Assembly (NCBI GenBank): GCA_030068145.1
Contig: JAPJBO010000995.1
Span: 16,130-80,129 of the forward strand
Direction of reading: 5' to 3'
Length of the DNA: 64,000 bases
Origin: Diplonema papillatum
Taxonomy: Eukaryota; Euglenozoa; Diplonemea; Diplonemida; Diplonemidae
A program made the position numbers and the translations under genes. Positions 55,811-64,000 of the stretch are shown one piece after another (position 1 is the stretch's first letter; the number at the start of each line of letters is the position of its first letter). The notes under the pieces were generated by a model. The model was not told where the DNA came from. It did no database searches and saw only the letters and a program-made list of their open reading frames with translations.

Positions 55811-58800
55811 TTAGCCCGGGTCTCTGGGTCGCGTCCCCCTCCTTCTTTTGGTCGCCTGGTCCTGCGTCTTGTTGGTCCGTCCGGGCTGGGGGCTTCGCGC
55901 TTCCCCTTCGTCTTGCATCACCTCGTCTCCACTCCCTGCCGCACGGGCTCCCACGTTTTGTGCCACCTGCGACGCGGGTCGCTTTACTGCCTTTCTGCGC
56001 GACGGCTGCTCTGTACTCGTTGCCTTATCCGCGATTGCCGCTTCTCGTACCGACCGCGCCTGCCTTTCCTGTTCTGCCTTTCGCCTCTGTGGTCCGTCGG
56101 CCGCCTCAGCTCGGGCGTCCTGCTGTGCTGTCTGGATCTCCTCGTCTTCCTTCTTACGTTGCTTGGCACTCCGTGCCGCCCGCGTCGCTTGCGGCGCGGG
56201 CCTCTTCAGAGCCGGTCGTCCTCGTGCGCGCTGTTCCGCCTTCGTATCCTGGTTCGCGCCCTCTGCCTCCGGCGCACCTCGTGACACTTCCTTGCCCTGG
56301 GCGGTGTTCCTCTTCGAGCTCCTCCCTCCTCGTCCCGCCTGATTCTCCTGTTCCGCTAAGGTGAACCACTTCTGGGCCCGTCGCCCCCTTTCCTCGTCCG
56401 ATGGGTACCACTTTTTGAAATCGAATTTTCCTAGTCTCTCCCCGTCTTCCCTGCGCTCTGCTTGTACCTTTCCGTGTTCTGCCTTCGTGTACTCTCCTGC
56501 CGACACCTCGAGCCCTCGCAGCGCTTGCAGGGTATCTCTGCCCAGGATACAGCGCCTCTCCAGACCCTCCGTCCACCGTCCTGACGCGCCGAGCCGCCGC
56601 AGCCAACCTATTGATTTCTTTCTTGCCGGCAAAAGCTCCCCATCGTGGGTTCCTTGGAGCGTCTTGAGCATCCCCAACAGCGTCCTCATTTTTCCCGCGA
56701 GCGCAGCTCCTCCATGCGCTTCCCCTTTCTGGCCTGCGTCCTCCTCTCCGTCCTCTGCGTCTTCCGGCCCAACCGCCTTCTGTCCGCGTCGCGGCAGGTC
56801 CATTCCGGATTCGACTTCAAAGTCAACGGCGAGTTCTATGAACGTCACCGCCATCTCTTCCTCGCTCTTGGCCCAACGCAGACTCGCCAGCCATTGCGCC
56901 AGCGCTAAGTATAGCGCCCTTCCATGCTTCCAGTTTCTGGGCATGTAGTCCGCCAGTGAATTCTGGATCACTTCCGTCTCCTGCGGCGCCCACTCCCAAG
57001 GATATGCAAGCCCACGTCCGTCGCTTTCCCGCTGCACCGGCTTCTTGTCCCTCCTCTGCCTCTCCAGGGTGATCTGGACCATCATGCCCTGCACACTGTT
57101 GACAAGTTGGCGCGTCAAGCCCCTGCAGACCCATGCCCCTGCTCCTTCACCTCCTCTCTCTTTCTTCGGTTTGATCCCGCAAACGGACATACACTTCGGC
57201 CATTTCTGCCATTCTAGCGCGGTTACCGCATACGTCGTTCGTATGGCGTCCCACTCTCCACATCGCCACCACATGTGTAGGTGGTCCTCGTCTTCCTTTC
57301 CGCAGTACTTGCACGTTGCGCTCGGTTGCATCTTCCGTTGGTGCAACCGCGTCTGCGGCAGCACTGCATCCGCCATGATGTGCCTGAGCACACCTCGTTC
57401 ATACGCGCTAAGGTTGACGGCAGTCGCTCCGCGCTCTTCCCTAGCCTCCCCTTTCCCGCGCCCTACTTCCAGCAGTCGCAGCGTTGCGTTGCGGTCCACG
57501 CCCTCACCAATCCCTTCCAGGTTCTTCCTGTCGATGTTCCGCCACCGCCAGAGCCTCAGGGCTTCGCGCGCCAGGTGCCCCAGCTCCTTGAGGTCGTCCA
57601 GTGTCCTCAGATCGACTTCCTTCCCTCGCCCGTCGCCCGTCTCCGTCTCGTCTGTATGGTCGTCGGGAATTCGGATCGACCACGGTCCCGTCCTTTGCCA
57701 CTTCATGGCCTCTAACGTCCCGTCAAGCAAGTGTACCGGCCCCGAGGTGCTCGGGCAGGGAAAGACGCGGGCCGCCGCTTGCATGTGCGCCCTACACCTC
57801 TCCGAGTCCTTCATCAGCGCCATCCACGTCATGACTCGTCGGTAGTGCACGGCCACCGGTGGATCCACCAAGTGACCCTTCCTCACGAGCGAGAGGCTAA
57901 TCGCGGCGCAACGTCCCCGCCTATCCCTACCTGCAAGTCCCCTTTCAATTGCAGCTGTCAACTGTGCGAGCCACTTCTTCTCCGGCTCCTGTACCTCTAC
58001 CCCGTAAATTGCCTTCGGGATCACGACCGAAGCGTAGATCCTCTCCTTCTTCTCCTGCGGCAGGGGTAACTTGCCCGCCCTCTTCGCGATTTTGGACGCC
58101 TCGTCCAACCTGCTCGACAAGACCTTCTGGGCGCCTCCGTCGGTACCCAAACCTGCCCCCAAGCACTTCAACCACGCCACCTTCTCGACCTCCTGGCCGG
58201 CTATCCGAGGGTTGGCCTCGGCTTCGCTCTTCCGCTTTCTCTTCCTACCGCCCTCCTCCTCGTCCGGCGGACGCTTAGCCCTCACTACCGTCCATTTGCT
58301 CTTGCGGGCGTTGGGTCGCTGACCCGTGTCGCCGCAAAACTCCTCCGTCAGAGCCACTGCCCGCGTCATATCCGGCTTCGTCCTCGTCACGACCTCGGTG
58401 TCATCCGCAAATGCTTGCGGTTCGGCCCCCGGGACCTCCTCTTCAACGAGATACATCCAGACCGACACGAGCGCGTTCAGGAAGATTACGCTCAGCGGAC
58501 AGCCCTGCAGAATCCCGTTCGTCGCCTTGAACTCCTTCCCCAGCCCCGCCGGAAGCTTGAACCGTCGCCTCAGCTGGCGGTACATGCCCCGCACTGCATT
58601 CAACACTGATGGCGGCAGTCCCATGTCTTCCACAAGCTTCAACATGATCTCTTGCGGTATGCGGTCAAAACACTTGCTGTAGTCGAACGCCACGGCGAAA
58701 AGATCCTCGTCGTTCAGCAGAGCCGCTTCCATCTTCGCCGCCAAGAGCCAGTACACCTCCTGCGTCCTTCCCTTCTTCCTGAAACCGCGTTGATCGGGGT

Positions 58801-61800
58801 GCGCCCATGATTCTTGCCATTCCCTTACGAAACGGAGGCGCGTCGCCGCCCAGAGGCGGTACATAACGCTCGTTATCGTGATCGGGCGTTGCTCGAGAGG
58901 CTGCGGACCCTCCCCCTTCGGGATCAACACCACCAGCGCCTGCGCCACCACCTCGGGCCAGCTGCCGGCCCCCTCCACGTCGTTCAGCGCCAGCGCAATC
59001 ACGTCGAGGAGAGGCACCGGCAGCGTCTTCAACTCGCACACTCGCCAGCCGTCCATCCCCCCGGCTTTCCGCGCCTTCATCTTCTTCAGCGTCGCGCTCA
59101 GGTCTTCTCCGGTCAACGGGCGGTCCTCGCAAGCTCCCCTCTTCACGTACTTGCCATACCTTCGCACGAAGTCCTCCCACTTCGGCTCCCGTACCTCCTT
59201 GTACATCTGGAACACGCCTCCCCACGCCTTCTCGCCTCGCAGGATCTCATCCATCTCATGGAGATCGGCGGTCACCGACCCATCTCCCCTCTCGACGAAC
59301 AGGGTGCTGTGCCTCTCCGGCTGCTTGCACCAGTCGTAGACACGCTTGGGGTTGTCGTCGATCGCCCGACGCATCTCCCCCCTCCACGTTTCCAGCCTTT
59401 TTGTTCTCCTCGCCGCCCGCGTCCTTTCGTGCTCCTTCTTCAACATGCCGCAGAGCGCCTGCAGCTCAGGCAGTGCAGGCGGGTTCGCCTCCTCCCACAG
59501 GCGCGAATCAACGTGCTTGACGCCCGCCCTGCGGGCTTTTCTCCACACTCTCATCTCCTCCGTGCTCGGCTGGCCGCAGGTGTCCCGCTTCTCTCCCAGC
59601 CGCACCAGCTCCTCGAGTCTTCTGCAGGAGCCGAGTCTCGCCCTCGTGTCCCGGTCATCCGCATCCGCCTCTCCGTCAACTTGCCTCGCCGCAGGGCTGC
59701 GCACGCACTCTCCCGCCTGCTGCCCTCTCCCGACGTATTGGCGCGGCTTCTCCAGTAGCCCTCCACTCCTCTCCAGCAGGTACTGTTCTGCAGCATCGCA
59801 CACCGTCTTCCATTTCGCGTCGACCCCCTGCGCGGCTCGATACCGGTGTGCAGCTTCCTTGGCCCATTTCTCCGCCATGCCGAATTCTTCCTCGGGGTCC
59901 ATCGCGCTCCAATCTGCGACAGGGAAGGTCCTCGGTAGCTTCAGTTGCGGGTAGCGCTGCTCCAACCGCTCGAGATCCAGCCTCACCACGACTGGCCTGT
60001 GAGTCGGTATCGACTCGGCTGTCAGTACGTTCACCCCCGATATCGCCACTGCCGCCACCGAGTTCGCGAATATCGCGTCTATACGCCTTCCTTTCTTCGA
60101 CGCCATGCACGTGGCCGCAGGTTGTTGGGCGTACTGCTTGGCCCACGTACTGCCGACATCGACCCACTTCCCGGATTGGACGGCTGCGTTCAAAATCGGG
60201 CTTTCCTCGGGCTCGACGTTGAAGTCCCCCGCGATGAGAATTGGCACGTCTCCTAGGGTGGCCGCGTAGCTGAGGGTATCCGCCAGGATCTCCTCCGTTG
60301 CGTCCTCATCTGACACGACCCCGTAGATCGACATCATGGAGAGGCTCCTCCTCCCGTCCCCGTACGCCACCTGTGCGTGCGCAAATCTACCTTTCTCCCA
60401 ATGTCGCTTCGTCAGTTCCCCCGGCGGAACCGCGCGCGCGGGCAGTTCGGTCGCCGCGGAGAACGCTACTCCCCCGTACTCCGTCCGCAAAGCCGTCTTT
60501 ATCCGAGTCTGGCCCTGCATGCGTCCCCAAACCAGCCTCTTCCCTCTACTTCGGGCTTCCCCCTCCGCCTGGGCCCTGTCCCTCTCGCACACCCTCACCT
60601 CTTGCAAAGCCAGCAAATCCACCTTCCTTCCCCAGGCTTCCATTGTGTGGACTTCTGGGTGCGCGAGCAAGGACGTGACATTGGCGGAGGCGGCGATCAG
60701 CCCTGTCACCGCCGGTCCCGGATTCTCGTGCACATCCCCGCACGTCAGCAGAGATCCCCTTCCGACGTCCTTGTGTAACCCCTCTTCGGGATTGGGGTCA
60801 TCGTTGTCGGCTGCGAGAGTCGTGCCGTGTCTGACGTGGCTGCCGTCGACAGGGAGGCCGCCGAAGAATGGGTGCCGCTTCCCCTCAAACCTGCTTCCAA
60901 AGTGGGACACGTCGTCCACAGGGGGGCGATGCGGGCCGCCGTAGCATGAGCGTCGCCCCCCTGCTGACCTGCTTCCCAAGTAAAACGCGCCGCCCACAGG
61001 GCGTTGCAGGCCGCCACAGAATGCGTGCCGCACCCCTTCAAACCGGCTTCCCAAGTAGAACACGTCGCCAACAGGGGGGCGATGCAGGCCGCCGTAAAAC
61101 GAGTGTCGCCCCCCTGCTGTCCTGCTTCCCAAGTAAAACACGTCGCCAACCGGGCGGTGCAGGCCGCCGTAGAACGCGTGTTGCACCGTTTTAATCCGAC
61201 TTCCACAGTAAAACACGTCGCCAGCGGTGGGGCGGTGCAGGCCGCCGTAGCATGAGTGCCGCCCCCCTGCCGACCTGCTTCTCGAGTAGAACACGCCACC
61301 AACAGGGCGGTGCAGGCCGCCGCAGAATGCGTGCCGCACCCCCTTAAACCGGCTTCCCAAGTAGAACCCGTTGCCAACAGGGGGGCGATGCAGGCCGCCG
61401 TAAAACGAGTGTCGCCCCCCTGCTGACCAGCTTCCCGAATAAAAGTCGTCGCCAGCAGGGCGGTGCAGGCCGCCGTAGAATGCGTGCTGCACCGCTTCAA
61501 TTCGGCTTCCACAGTAAAACACGCCGCCAGCAGTGGGGCGGCGCAGGCCGCCGTAGAATGAGTGCCGCACCCTTATAAACCCGCTTTCAAAACAGAGCAC
61601 GTCCGAGGGGCCCCTACCGCCGGGTGTGACGGTCTCGTCGCGCCTGTCGCGTTGGCCGTCGACGCGGTTGCCAGCAGCCGGGAGGCCGCGGAAGAACAAG
61701 TGCCGCATCCCATCGAATTCGTCACCAAAGTAGCCCTCGTCCCCGTTCGTACGATGACCGTCAGCAGGGGGGCGGTGCGAACCTGCTGCGCCCCCGACTG

Positions 61801-62665
61801 TGCCGTTATGAGCTAGCACGACCACGGGCTCCGGTGCGTCTACTTCTGCTTCCCCTTGGCGTTGCCACCTTTCTGCTTCTTCCTCTTCGTCCCTTCCTCC
61901 CCATCCGAGGAGGCTTGGCTGCCCATTTCCGCGTCCTTGCCACCTTTCTGGTGTGCCGCCGGCTTCACCTGTTCCCTGAACTCTCGTACGGTCTCCCGAA
62001 TCTCCTCGTTCTCCCTCCGTTGTTCGCTGAGCTCTCTCCTTATCTCCTTCATTTCCTCCAGGCTGGCTTTGAGCCCCTCGTTTTCCTCCTTCAGGAGCCG
62101 CATTTCCTTCCGCATCTCTTCCATTTGCTCCCTCTGCCTCTCCACCTCCGCCCCATTCGTCGTGTCCACTTCGCCCATCCCTGTGTCTCTCTCTCCTCTG
62201 CCGGTTAAGCACGCCGTCAGCTTTGTTGCGAGCCCCTCGAAGAGTCCCTTGAGCATTTCTTCCATCGCCACCGTCGAACTCCCTGCACCCCCGGCCGCTC
62301 CCGGAGGGATGTTTCCCCAGCCCCCTCCTCTGTCGTTTTTTGCGCCGTCGTTTTTTGCACCTTCCCGCGCCTTGCTCCCCGGCTGCGCCGCACTCCCCAA
62401 CACCGGAAACTCCTCTCTCCGAAACACCCTGCCCTGCCCCGTAGCGGGTTGGACCTCCTTCCGCCCCGTCTCCCATTTTTTCATGAAAGACCGAGACCCG
62501 TCCCAGACCGACCCCCGCGCCACCCCGGCCGACATCGACTGACTCACGAGCCAAAGCTCCCCCTGCACTTCGAGGTCCATTGCCGGCGGCGCTGTCAGTG
62601 CCTCGACCAGCCACACTGCTCTTCCTCTCCTGCTTTCTCTCGCCTCCCTTGCCTCTGCCTGCCAA
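55811..62665 (-). CDS. LINE ORF2: repeats, 2A-like, endonuclease, reverse transcriptase
   Basis: Open for 2284 codons. Residues 1-274 overlap ORF1 in another frame and are Gly/Arg-rich, so the true protein may begin later. Residues about 362-622 are 25-26-residue repeats around FYGGLHRP. The 2A-like GRGSLLTCGDVHENPGP ends at Pro651. The APE endonuclease spans about 655-900 with Glu689 (LQEV), Asp814 and Asn816 (GDFN) and His889 (THRP). The reverse transcriptase spans about 1190-1480 with AFDYSKCFD (about 1325), LQGCPLSV (about 1385) and FADD at 1419-1422. The CCHC finger uses Cys1785, Cys1788, His1797 and Cys1802. VTFIELAVDFE (about 1935) is shared with the older LINE family. The last 280 residues are Lys/Glu/Arg-rich. 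The protein would nick target DNA and prime cDNA synthesis in the nucleus. It has no ATG of its own near the ORF1 stop that stands out. Confidence 0.92.
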   Translation of the reverse strand: MAGRGKGGERKQERKSSVAGRGTDSAAGNGPRSAGGALARESVDVGRGGAGVGLGRVSVFHEKMGDGAEGGPTRYGAGQGVSERGVSGVGECGAAGEQGAGRCKKRRRKKRQRRGLGKHPSGSGRGCREFDGGDGRNAQGTLRGARNKADGVLNRQRRERHRDGRSGHDEWGGGGEAEGANGRDAEGNAAPEGGKRGAQSQPGGNEGDKERAQRTTEGERGDSGDRTRVQGTGEAGGTPERWQGRGNGQPSLLGWGGRDEEEEAERWQRQGEAEVDAPEPVVVLAHNGTVGGAAGSHRPPADGHRTNGDEGYFGDEFDGMRHLFFRGLPAAGNRVDGQRDRRDETVTPGGRGPSDVLCFESGFIRVRHSFYGGLRRPTAGGVFYCGSRIEAVQHAFYGGLHRPAGDDFYSGSWSAGGRHSFYGGLHRPPVGNGFYLGSRFKGVRHAFCGGLHRPVGGVFYSRSRSAGGRHSCYGGLHRPTAGDVFYCGSRIKTVQHAFYGGLHRPVGDVFYLGSRTAGGRHSFYGGLHRPPVGDVFYLGSRFEGVRHAFCGGLQRPVGGAFYLGSRSAGGRRSCYGGPHRPPVDDVSHFGSRFEGKRHPFFGGLPVDGSHVRHGTTLAADNDDPNPEEGLHKDVGRGSLLTCGDVHENPGPAVTGLIAASANVTSLLAHPEVHTMEAWGRKVDLLALQEVRVCERDRAQAEGEARSRGKRLVWGRMQGQTRIKTALRTEYGGVAFSAATELPARAVPPGELTKRHWEKGRFAHAQVAYGDGRRSLSMMSIYGVVSDEDATEEILADTLSYAATLGDVPILIAGDFNVEPEESPILNAAVQSGKWVDVGSTWAKQYAQQPAATCMASKKGRRIDAIFANSVAAVAISGVNVLTAESIPTHRPVVVRLDLERLEQRYPQLKLPRTFPVADWSAMDPEEEFGMAEKWAKEAAHRYRAAQGVDAKWKTVCDAAEQYLLERSGGLLEKPRQYVGRGQQAGECVRSPAARQVDGEADADDRDTRARLGSCRRLEELVRLGEKRDTCGQPSTEEMRVWRKARRAGVKHVDSRLWEEANPPALPELQALCGMLKKEHERTRAARRTKRLETWRGEMRRAIDDNPKRVYDWCKQPERHSTLFVERGDGSVTADLHEMDEILRGEKAWGGVFQMYKEVREPKWEDFVRRYGKYVKRGACEDRPLTGEDLSATLKKMKARKAGGMDGWRVCELKTLPVPLLDVIALALNDVEGAGSWPEVVAQALVVLIPKGEGPQPLEQRPITITSVMYRLWAATRLRFVREWQESWAHPDQRGFRKKGRTQEVYWLLAAKMEAALLNDEDLFAVAFDYSKCFDRIPQEIMLKLVEDMGLPPSVLNAVRGMYRQLRRRFKLPAGLGKEFKATNGILQGCPLSVIFLNALVSVWMYLVEEEVPGAEPQAFADDTEVVTRTKPDMTRAVALTEEFCGDTGQRPNARKSKWTVVRAKRPPDEEEGGRKRKRKSEAEANPRIAGQEVEKVAWLKCLGAGLGTDGGAQKVLSSRLDEASKIAKRAGKLPLPQEKKERIYASVVIPKAIYGVEVQEPEKKWLAQLTAAIERGLAGRDRRGRCAAISLSLVRKGHLVDPPVAVHYRRVMTWMALMKDSERCRAHMQAAARVFPCPSTSGPVHLLDGTLEAMKWQRTGPWSIRIPDDHTDETETGDGRGKEVDLRTLDDLKELGHLAREALRLWRWRNIDRKNLEGIGEGVDRNATLRLLEVGRGKGEAREERGATAVNLSAYERGVLRHIMADAVLPQTRLHQRKMQPSATCKYCGKEDEDHLHMWWRCGEWDAIRTTYAVTALEWQKWPKCMSVCGIKPKKERGGEGAGAWVCRGLTRQLVNSVQGMMVQITLERQRRDKKPVQRESDGRGLAYPWEWAPQETEVIQNSLADYMPRNWKHGRALYLALAQWLASLRWAKSEEEMAVTFIELAVDFEVESGMDLPRRGQKAVGPEDAEDGEEDAGQKGEAHGGAALAGKMRTLLGMLKTLQGTHDGELLPARKKSIGWLRRLGASGRWTEGLERRCILGRDTLQALRGLEVSAGEYTKAEHGKVQAERREDGERLGKFDFKKWYPSDEERGRRAQKWFTLAEQENQAGRGGRSSKRNTAQGKEVSRGAPEAEGANQDTKAEQRARGRPALKRPAPQATRAARSAKQRKKEDEEIQTAQQDARAEAADGPQRRKAEQERQARSVREAAIADKATSTEQPSRRKAVKRPASQVAQNVGARAAGSGDEVMQDEGEARSPQPGRTNKTQDQATKRRRGTRPRDPG
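60713..60763 (-). promoter_or_regulatory. 2A-like ribosome-skipping motif
   Basis: Encodes GRGSLLTCGDVHENPGP (motif D644 to P651 of the ORF2 frame; the predicted break is between Gly650 and Pro651). The consensus core is D-x-E-x-N-P-G-P, and here the Glu is His. The upstream residues strongly resemble classical 2A sequences. It lies directly before the endonuclease, where 2A-like sequences are known in some APE-type LINEs. Activity with His at that position is unproven. Confidence 0.75.
60810..61590 (-). repeat. In-frame 75/78-bp minisatellite within ORF2
   Basis: Nine clear units and a degenerate unit at each side, each 25 or 26 codons, with core RHSFYGGLHRP then VFYLGSR. Units alternate between an R/G-V-RHAFCGG type and a GGRHSFYGG type, so the array has a higher-order period of two to four units. 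All units keep the frame. Confidence 0.9.
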
Positions 62666-63957
62666 CCCTGCTCCCCCAATGACCTCACGACCTCATCCGC
62701 CGTCATATCCAGAGGGGGCCCCTCGACCGTAAACTTCCTCGTCCTGCCCAGCGCTCTGCAAGCCTCGTCCATCTTCCCCCTCTCCACACGCACTGCCACC
62801 TTCCCGTCCGCTCCCTTTCCGAGGCCCATCGTCGCAATACCTCCGCTCTTCAACACACCCGCCATCTTCGACGCCTCCTCCTCAGAATCCACCCAAACCA
62901 TTCCCAGGCGGCTCCTCTCCTTGTCCTCGTGCAAGGCCCTCACGAAGATCCCACTCTCCCCCGAGCTCTTCAACACCTTATCCGCCTCCGCCGGCGAGAC
63001 GAAGCAGATGCCCTCAGCTGTCGAACCAACCAGCCTGAACCTGGTTAGCACCCGCTTGCAATGCTTCGACATCCTGAGGTAGACCCCTTCTCGTGTCTCC
63101 CCCTCCCCCAACTTCGTTTGCACCACGACCTGGGCGCTCTCTCCCCGGCAGCTCCTCTTCGGCTCCTTTGCGTCGTAGAACGCCTCTAGAGGTGCCTGCG
63201 ACGACACCCAAACTGACAGCGTCCTCGCCGTCCCCTCGCCCCTCCAGGTGATGCTCCGCTCCTCGGAGTGCTGCACGGGAACCGGGAATGTGGTCACCAC
63301 TGCCGCCCGTGCGTTCTTCCGTGCGAAGGCGGTAGCGCCCAGCGCTTCGCCACGCCACACCACTACTCCGGCCGCGTTCCGGTTGTAGTGTTCGGCCTCC
63401 CCCGTCTCTACCTTCCACTCCGCTCCGCGCAGGCAGCCTATTGGAAGACGCCGCGTCGGCCTTTCCGGTCCGCTGTTGTTCGTCCTCAGGGGGAGCCCCA
63501 CGTTCAATTGGGGCGTAACCTGCGCCACGTGTACCGGCGCCGCCATCCCTTCCTCCCTCCAACGCACAGCCCTGTAGTGCGACCCGGTGTAACTGAGCTT
63601 GATGTCTCGCTCGTCCAGCACCAGGTCGCCTATCTTCCCCGTCTCTCCTGGCCACAGCACTGTCGCGCGCATGGTGTCGTCGGGCGCCAGCTCGAACACC
63701 ACCACCCGTCGCCCGACTTCCCACGCCAGCGCCTGCAGCGTGAGGTGGTCGCCCCACGTTCCAAGGCGCGCCATCCTCGCCAGGTACTGCTTGGCGCAGC
63801 CTTCGACCCGGCCGGTGATGTCTCTGGCGGCCAAAGACTCCACCGCCAGCCTCCTCAGCTGGGCGTGGTGAGCCGCCGTCCCGTGTATCGCGTACGATAC
63901 CGCACGAAACTGACAGTCGCCCTGTGCCCCCGCGTCCCGCTCCTCCAGACCGAACAT
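61840..63957 (-). CDS. LINE ORF1 with OTU-like protease and coiled coil
   Basis: 705 codons from the ATG at 63957, but the frame stays open to the window edge, so the real start may lie outside. Residues 10-125 resemble an OTU cysteine protease: the catalytic Cys15 lies in GDCQFRAVSYAIHG, and a His is in YTGSHYRAVRW (about 123). OTU enzymes cleave ubiquitin or similar links; the substrate here is unknown. Residues about 310-470 contain two RRM-like alpha/beta segments. Residues about 555-680 include a long coiled coil (EEMRKEMRLLKEENEGLKA) and a basic C-terminal tail, as expected for an RNA-binding, oligomerising LINE ORF1 protein. Two A AAA AAC heptamers sit at codons 535 and 540. The last 275 codons overlap the open ORF2 frame. 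Confidence 0.85.
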   Translation of the reverse strand: MFGLEERDAGAQGDCQFRAVSYAIHGTAAHHAQLRRLAVESLAARDITGRVEGCAKQYLARMARLGTWGDHLTLQALAWEVGRRVVVFELAPDDTMRATVLWPGETGKIGDLVLDERDIKLSYTGSHYRAVRWREEGMAAPVHVAQVTPQLNVGLPLRTNNSGPERPTRRLPIGCLRGAEWKVETGEAEHYNRNAAGVVVWRGEALGATAFARKNARAAVVTTFPVPVQHSEERSITWRGEGTARTLSVWVSSQAPLEAFYDAKEPKRSCRGESAQVVVQTKLGEGETREGVYLRMSKHCKRVLTRFRLVGSTAEGICFVSPAEADKVLKSSGESGIFVRALHEDKERSRLGMVWVDSEEEASKMAGVLKSGGIATMGLGKGADGKVAVRVERGKMDEACRALGRTRKFTVEGPPLDMTADEVVRSLGEQGWQAEAREARESRRGRAVWLVEALTAPPAMDLEVQGELWLVSQSMSAGVARGSVWDGSRSFMKKWETGRKEVQPATGQGRVFRREEFPVLGSAAQPGSKAREGAKNDGAKNDRGGGWGNIPPGAAGGAGSSTVAMEEMLKGLFEGLATKLTACLTGRGERDTGMGEVDTTNGAEVERQREQMEEMRKEMRLLKEENEGLKASLEEMKEIRRELSEQRRENEEIRETVREFREQVKPAAHQKGGKDAEMGSQASSDGEEGTKRKKQKGGNAKGKQK
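62335..62356 (-). promoter_or_regulatory. Two candidate -1 frameshift heptamers
   Basis: On the minus strand A AAA AAC occurs at 62356-62350 and again at 62341-62335, both in the correct phase (GCA AAA AAC codons of ORF1, residues 534-536 and 539-541). A -1 slip at either enters the ORF2 frame, which is open from 62665 to 55811. The sequence downstream is very GC-rich and could fold. ORF1 normally continues another 500 bases, so slipping would replace its coiled coil. Confidence 0.5.
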
Positions 63958-64000
63958 GTCGAGTCTTTCCTCCAGATTCCTCTTCCGCGTCTCGCGTTGC

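Larger units (their letters stand above)
55811..64000 (-). mobile_element. APE-type LINE with OTU ORF1 and 2A-like ORF2
   Basis: A nearly complete non-LTR retrotransposon. ORF1 (61840 to at least 63957) is followed on the minus strand by ORF2 (ending 55811), which lies in the -1 frame. Domain order is OTU-like protease, RRM-like parts, coiled coil (ORF1), then a 25-26-residue repeat array, 2A-like motif, APE endonuclease, reverse transcriptase, CCHC finger and a charged C-terminal region (ORF2). No RNase H was found. All frames are open and catalytic residues are present, so it may be recently active. The 5' end is outside the window. GC content is far above the flanking DNA. Confidence 0.9.

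Noticed and set aside
60745-61512. A 255-codon frame of TAACTA-like repeats overlapping ORF2
   Set aside because: It is a shadow of the 75/78-bp array, which is open in more than one frame because unit lengths are multiples of three.

Overview
This is a eukaryotic nuclear window, most likely from a protist with a large repeat-rich genome. No bacterial-style operons, ribosome binding sites or CRISPR arrays are visible. The organism cannot be named from the sequence. The element mix (APE-type LINEs, tyrosine-recombinase retroelements, hAT, foldback and TIR elements, long GT/TC microsatellites) would fit a chromerid or another alga or alveolate, but that is inference. The 28S rRNA fragment at 31117-31606 is the best handle for placing it.

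Almost everything recognisable is mobile or repetitive. From left to right: a dispersed repeat at 1-1095 (second copy at 18714-20036); a possible host membrane-protein gene (2789-4156, minus); a composite tRNA-SINE-like repeat (7311-7999, second copy 36178-37083); a foldback-type element whose inverted ends are minisatellites (8120-9837); a tyrosine-recombinase retrotransposon with 203-bp direct repeats (12916-16941) in the order gag, recombinase, reverse transcriptase-RNase H; a hAT element with perfect 8-bp target duplications (23061-24436); two 5'-truncated LINE copies in tandem (26412-31116); a 28S rRNA fragment; an unrecognised 390-codon frame (31558-32730); several palindromic and TATA-like repeat clusters (32.8-37.8 kb); possible host exons (37.9-41.7 kb); a third decayed LINE copy (42202-44010); an intact, very GC-rich reverse transcriptase-RNase H gene (44579-46567); a LINE fragment beside a 360-bp GT microsatellite (47-48.1 kb); and a TIR element packed with tandem arrays (52111-54379).

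The right end (55811-64000, minus strand) is the most striking part: a nearly complete LINE whose 5' end lies beyond the window. ORF1 carries an OTU-type cysteine protease-like domain, RRM-like segments and a coiled coil. ORF2 carries an array of 25-26-residue repeats, a 2A-like ribosome-skipping motif, an APE endonuclease, a reverse transcriptase with an FADD box and a CCHC finger. ORF2 lies in the -1 frame relative to ORF1. ORF1 contains two in-frame A AAA AAC heptamers at a point where the ORF2 frame is already open. The sequence therefore suggests, but does not prove, that ORF2 is expressed by -1 frameshifting from ORF1 and that the endonuclease-RT is then released at the 2A-like site.

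The older LINE copies belong to another family that adds an RNase H domain and a conserved Cys-rich tail after the finger. At least two of these copies end in a (CA)n tail rather than poly(A). Large stretches (roughly 4.2-7.3, 9.8-12.8, 16.9-18.7, 20.3-22.0, 48.2-50.3 and 54.4-55.8 kb) hold nothing I can assign.
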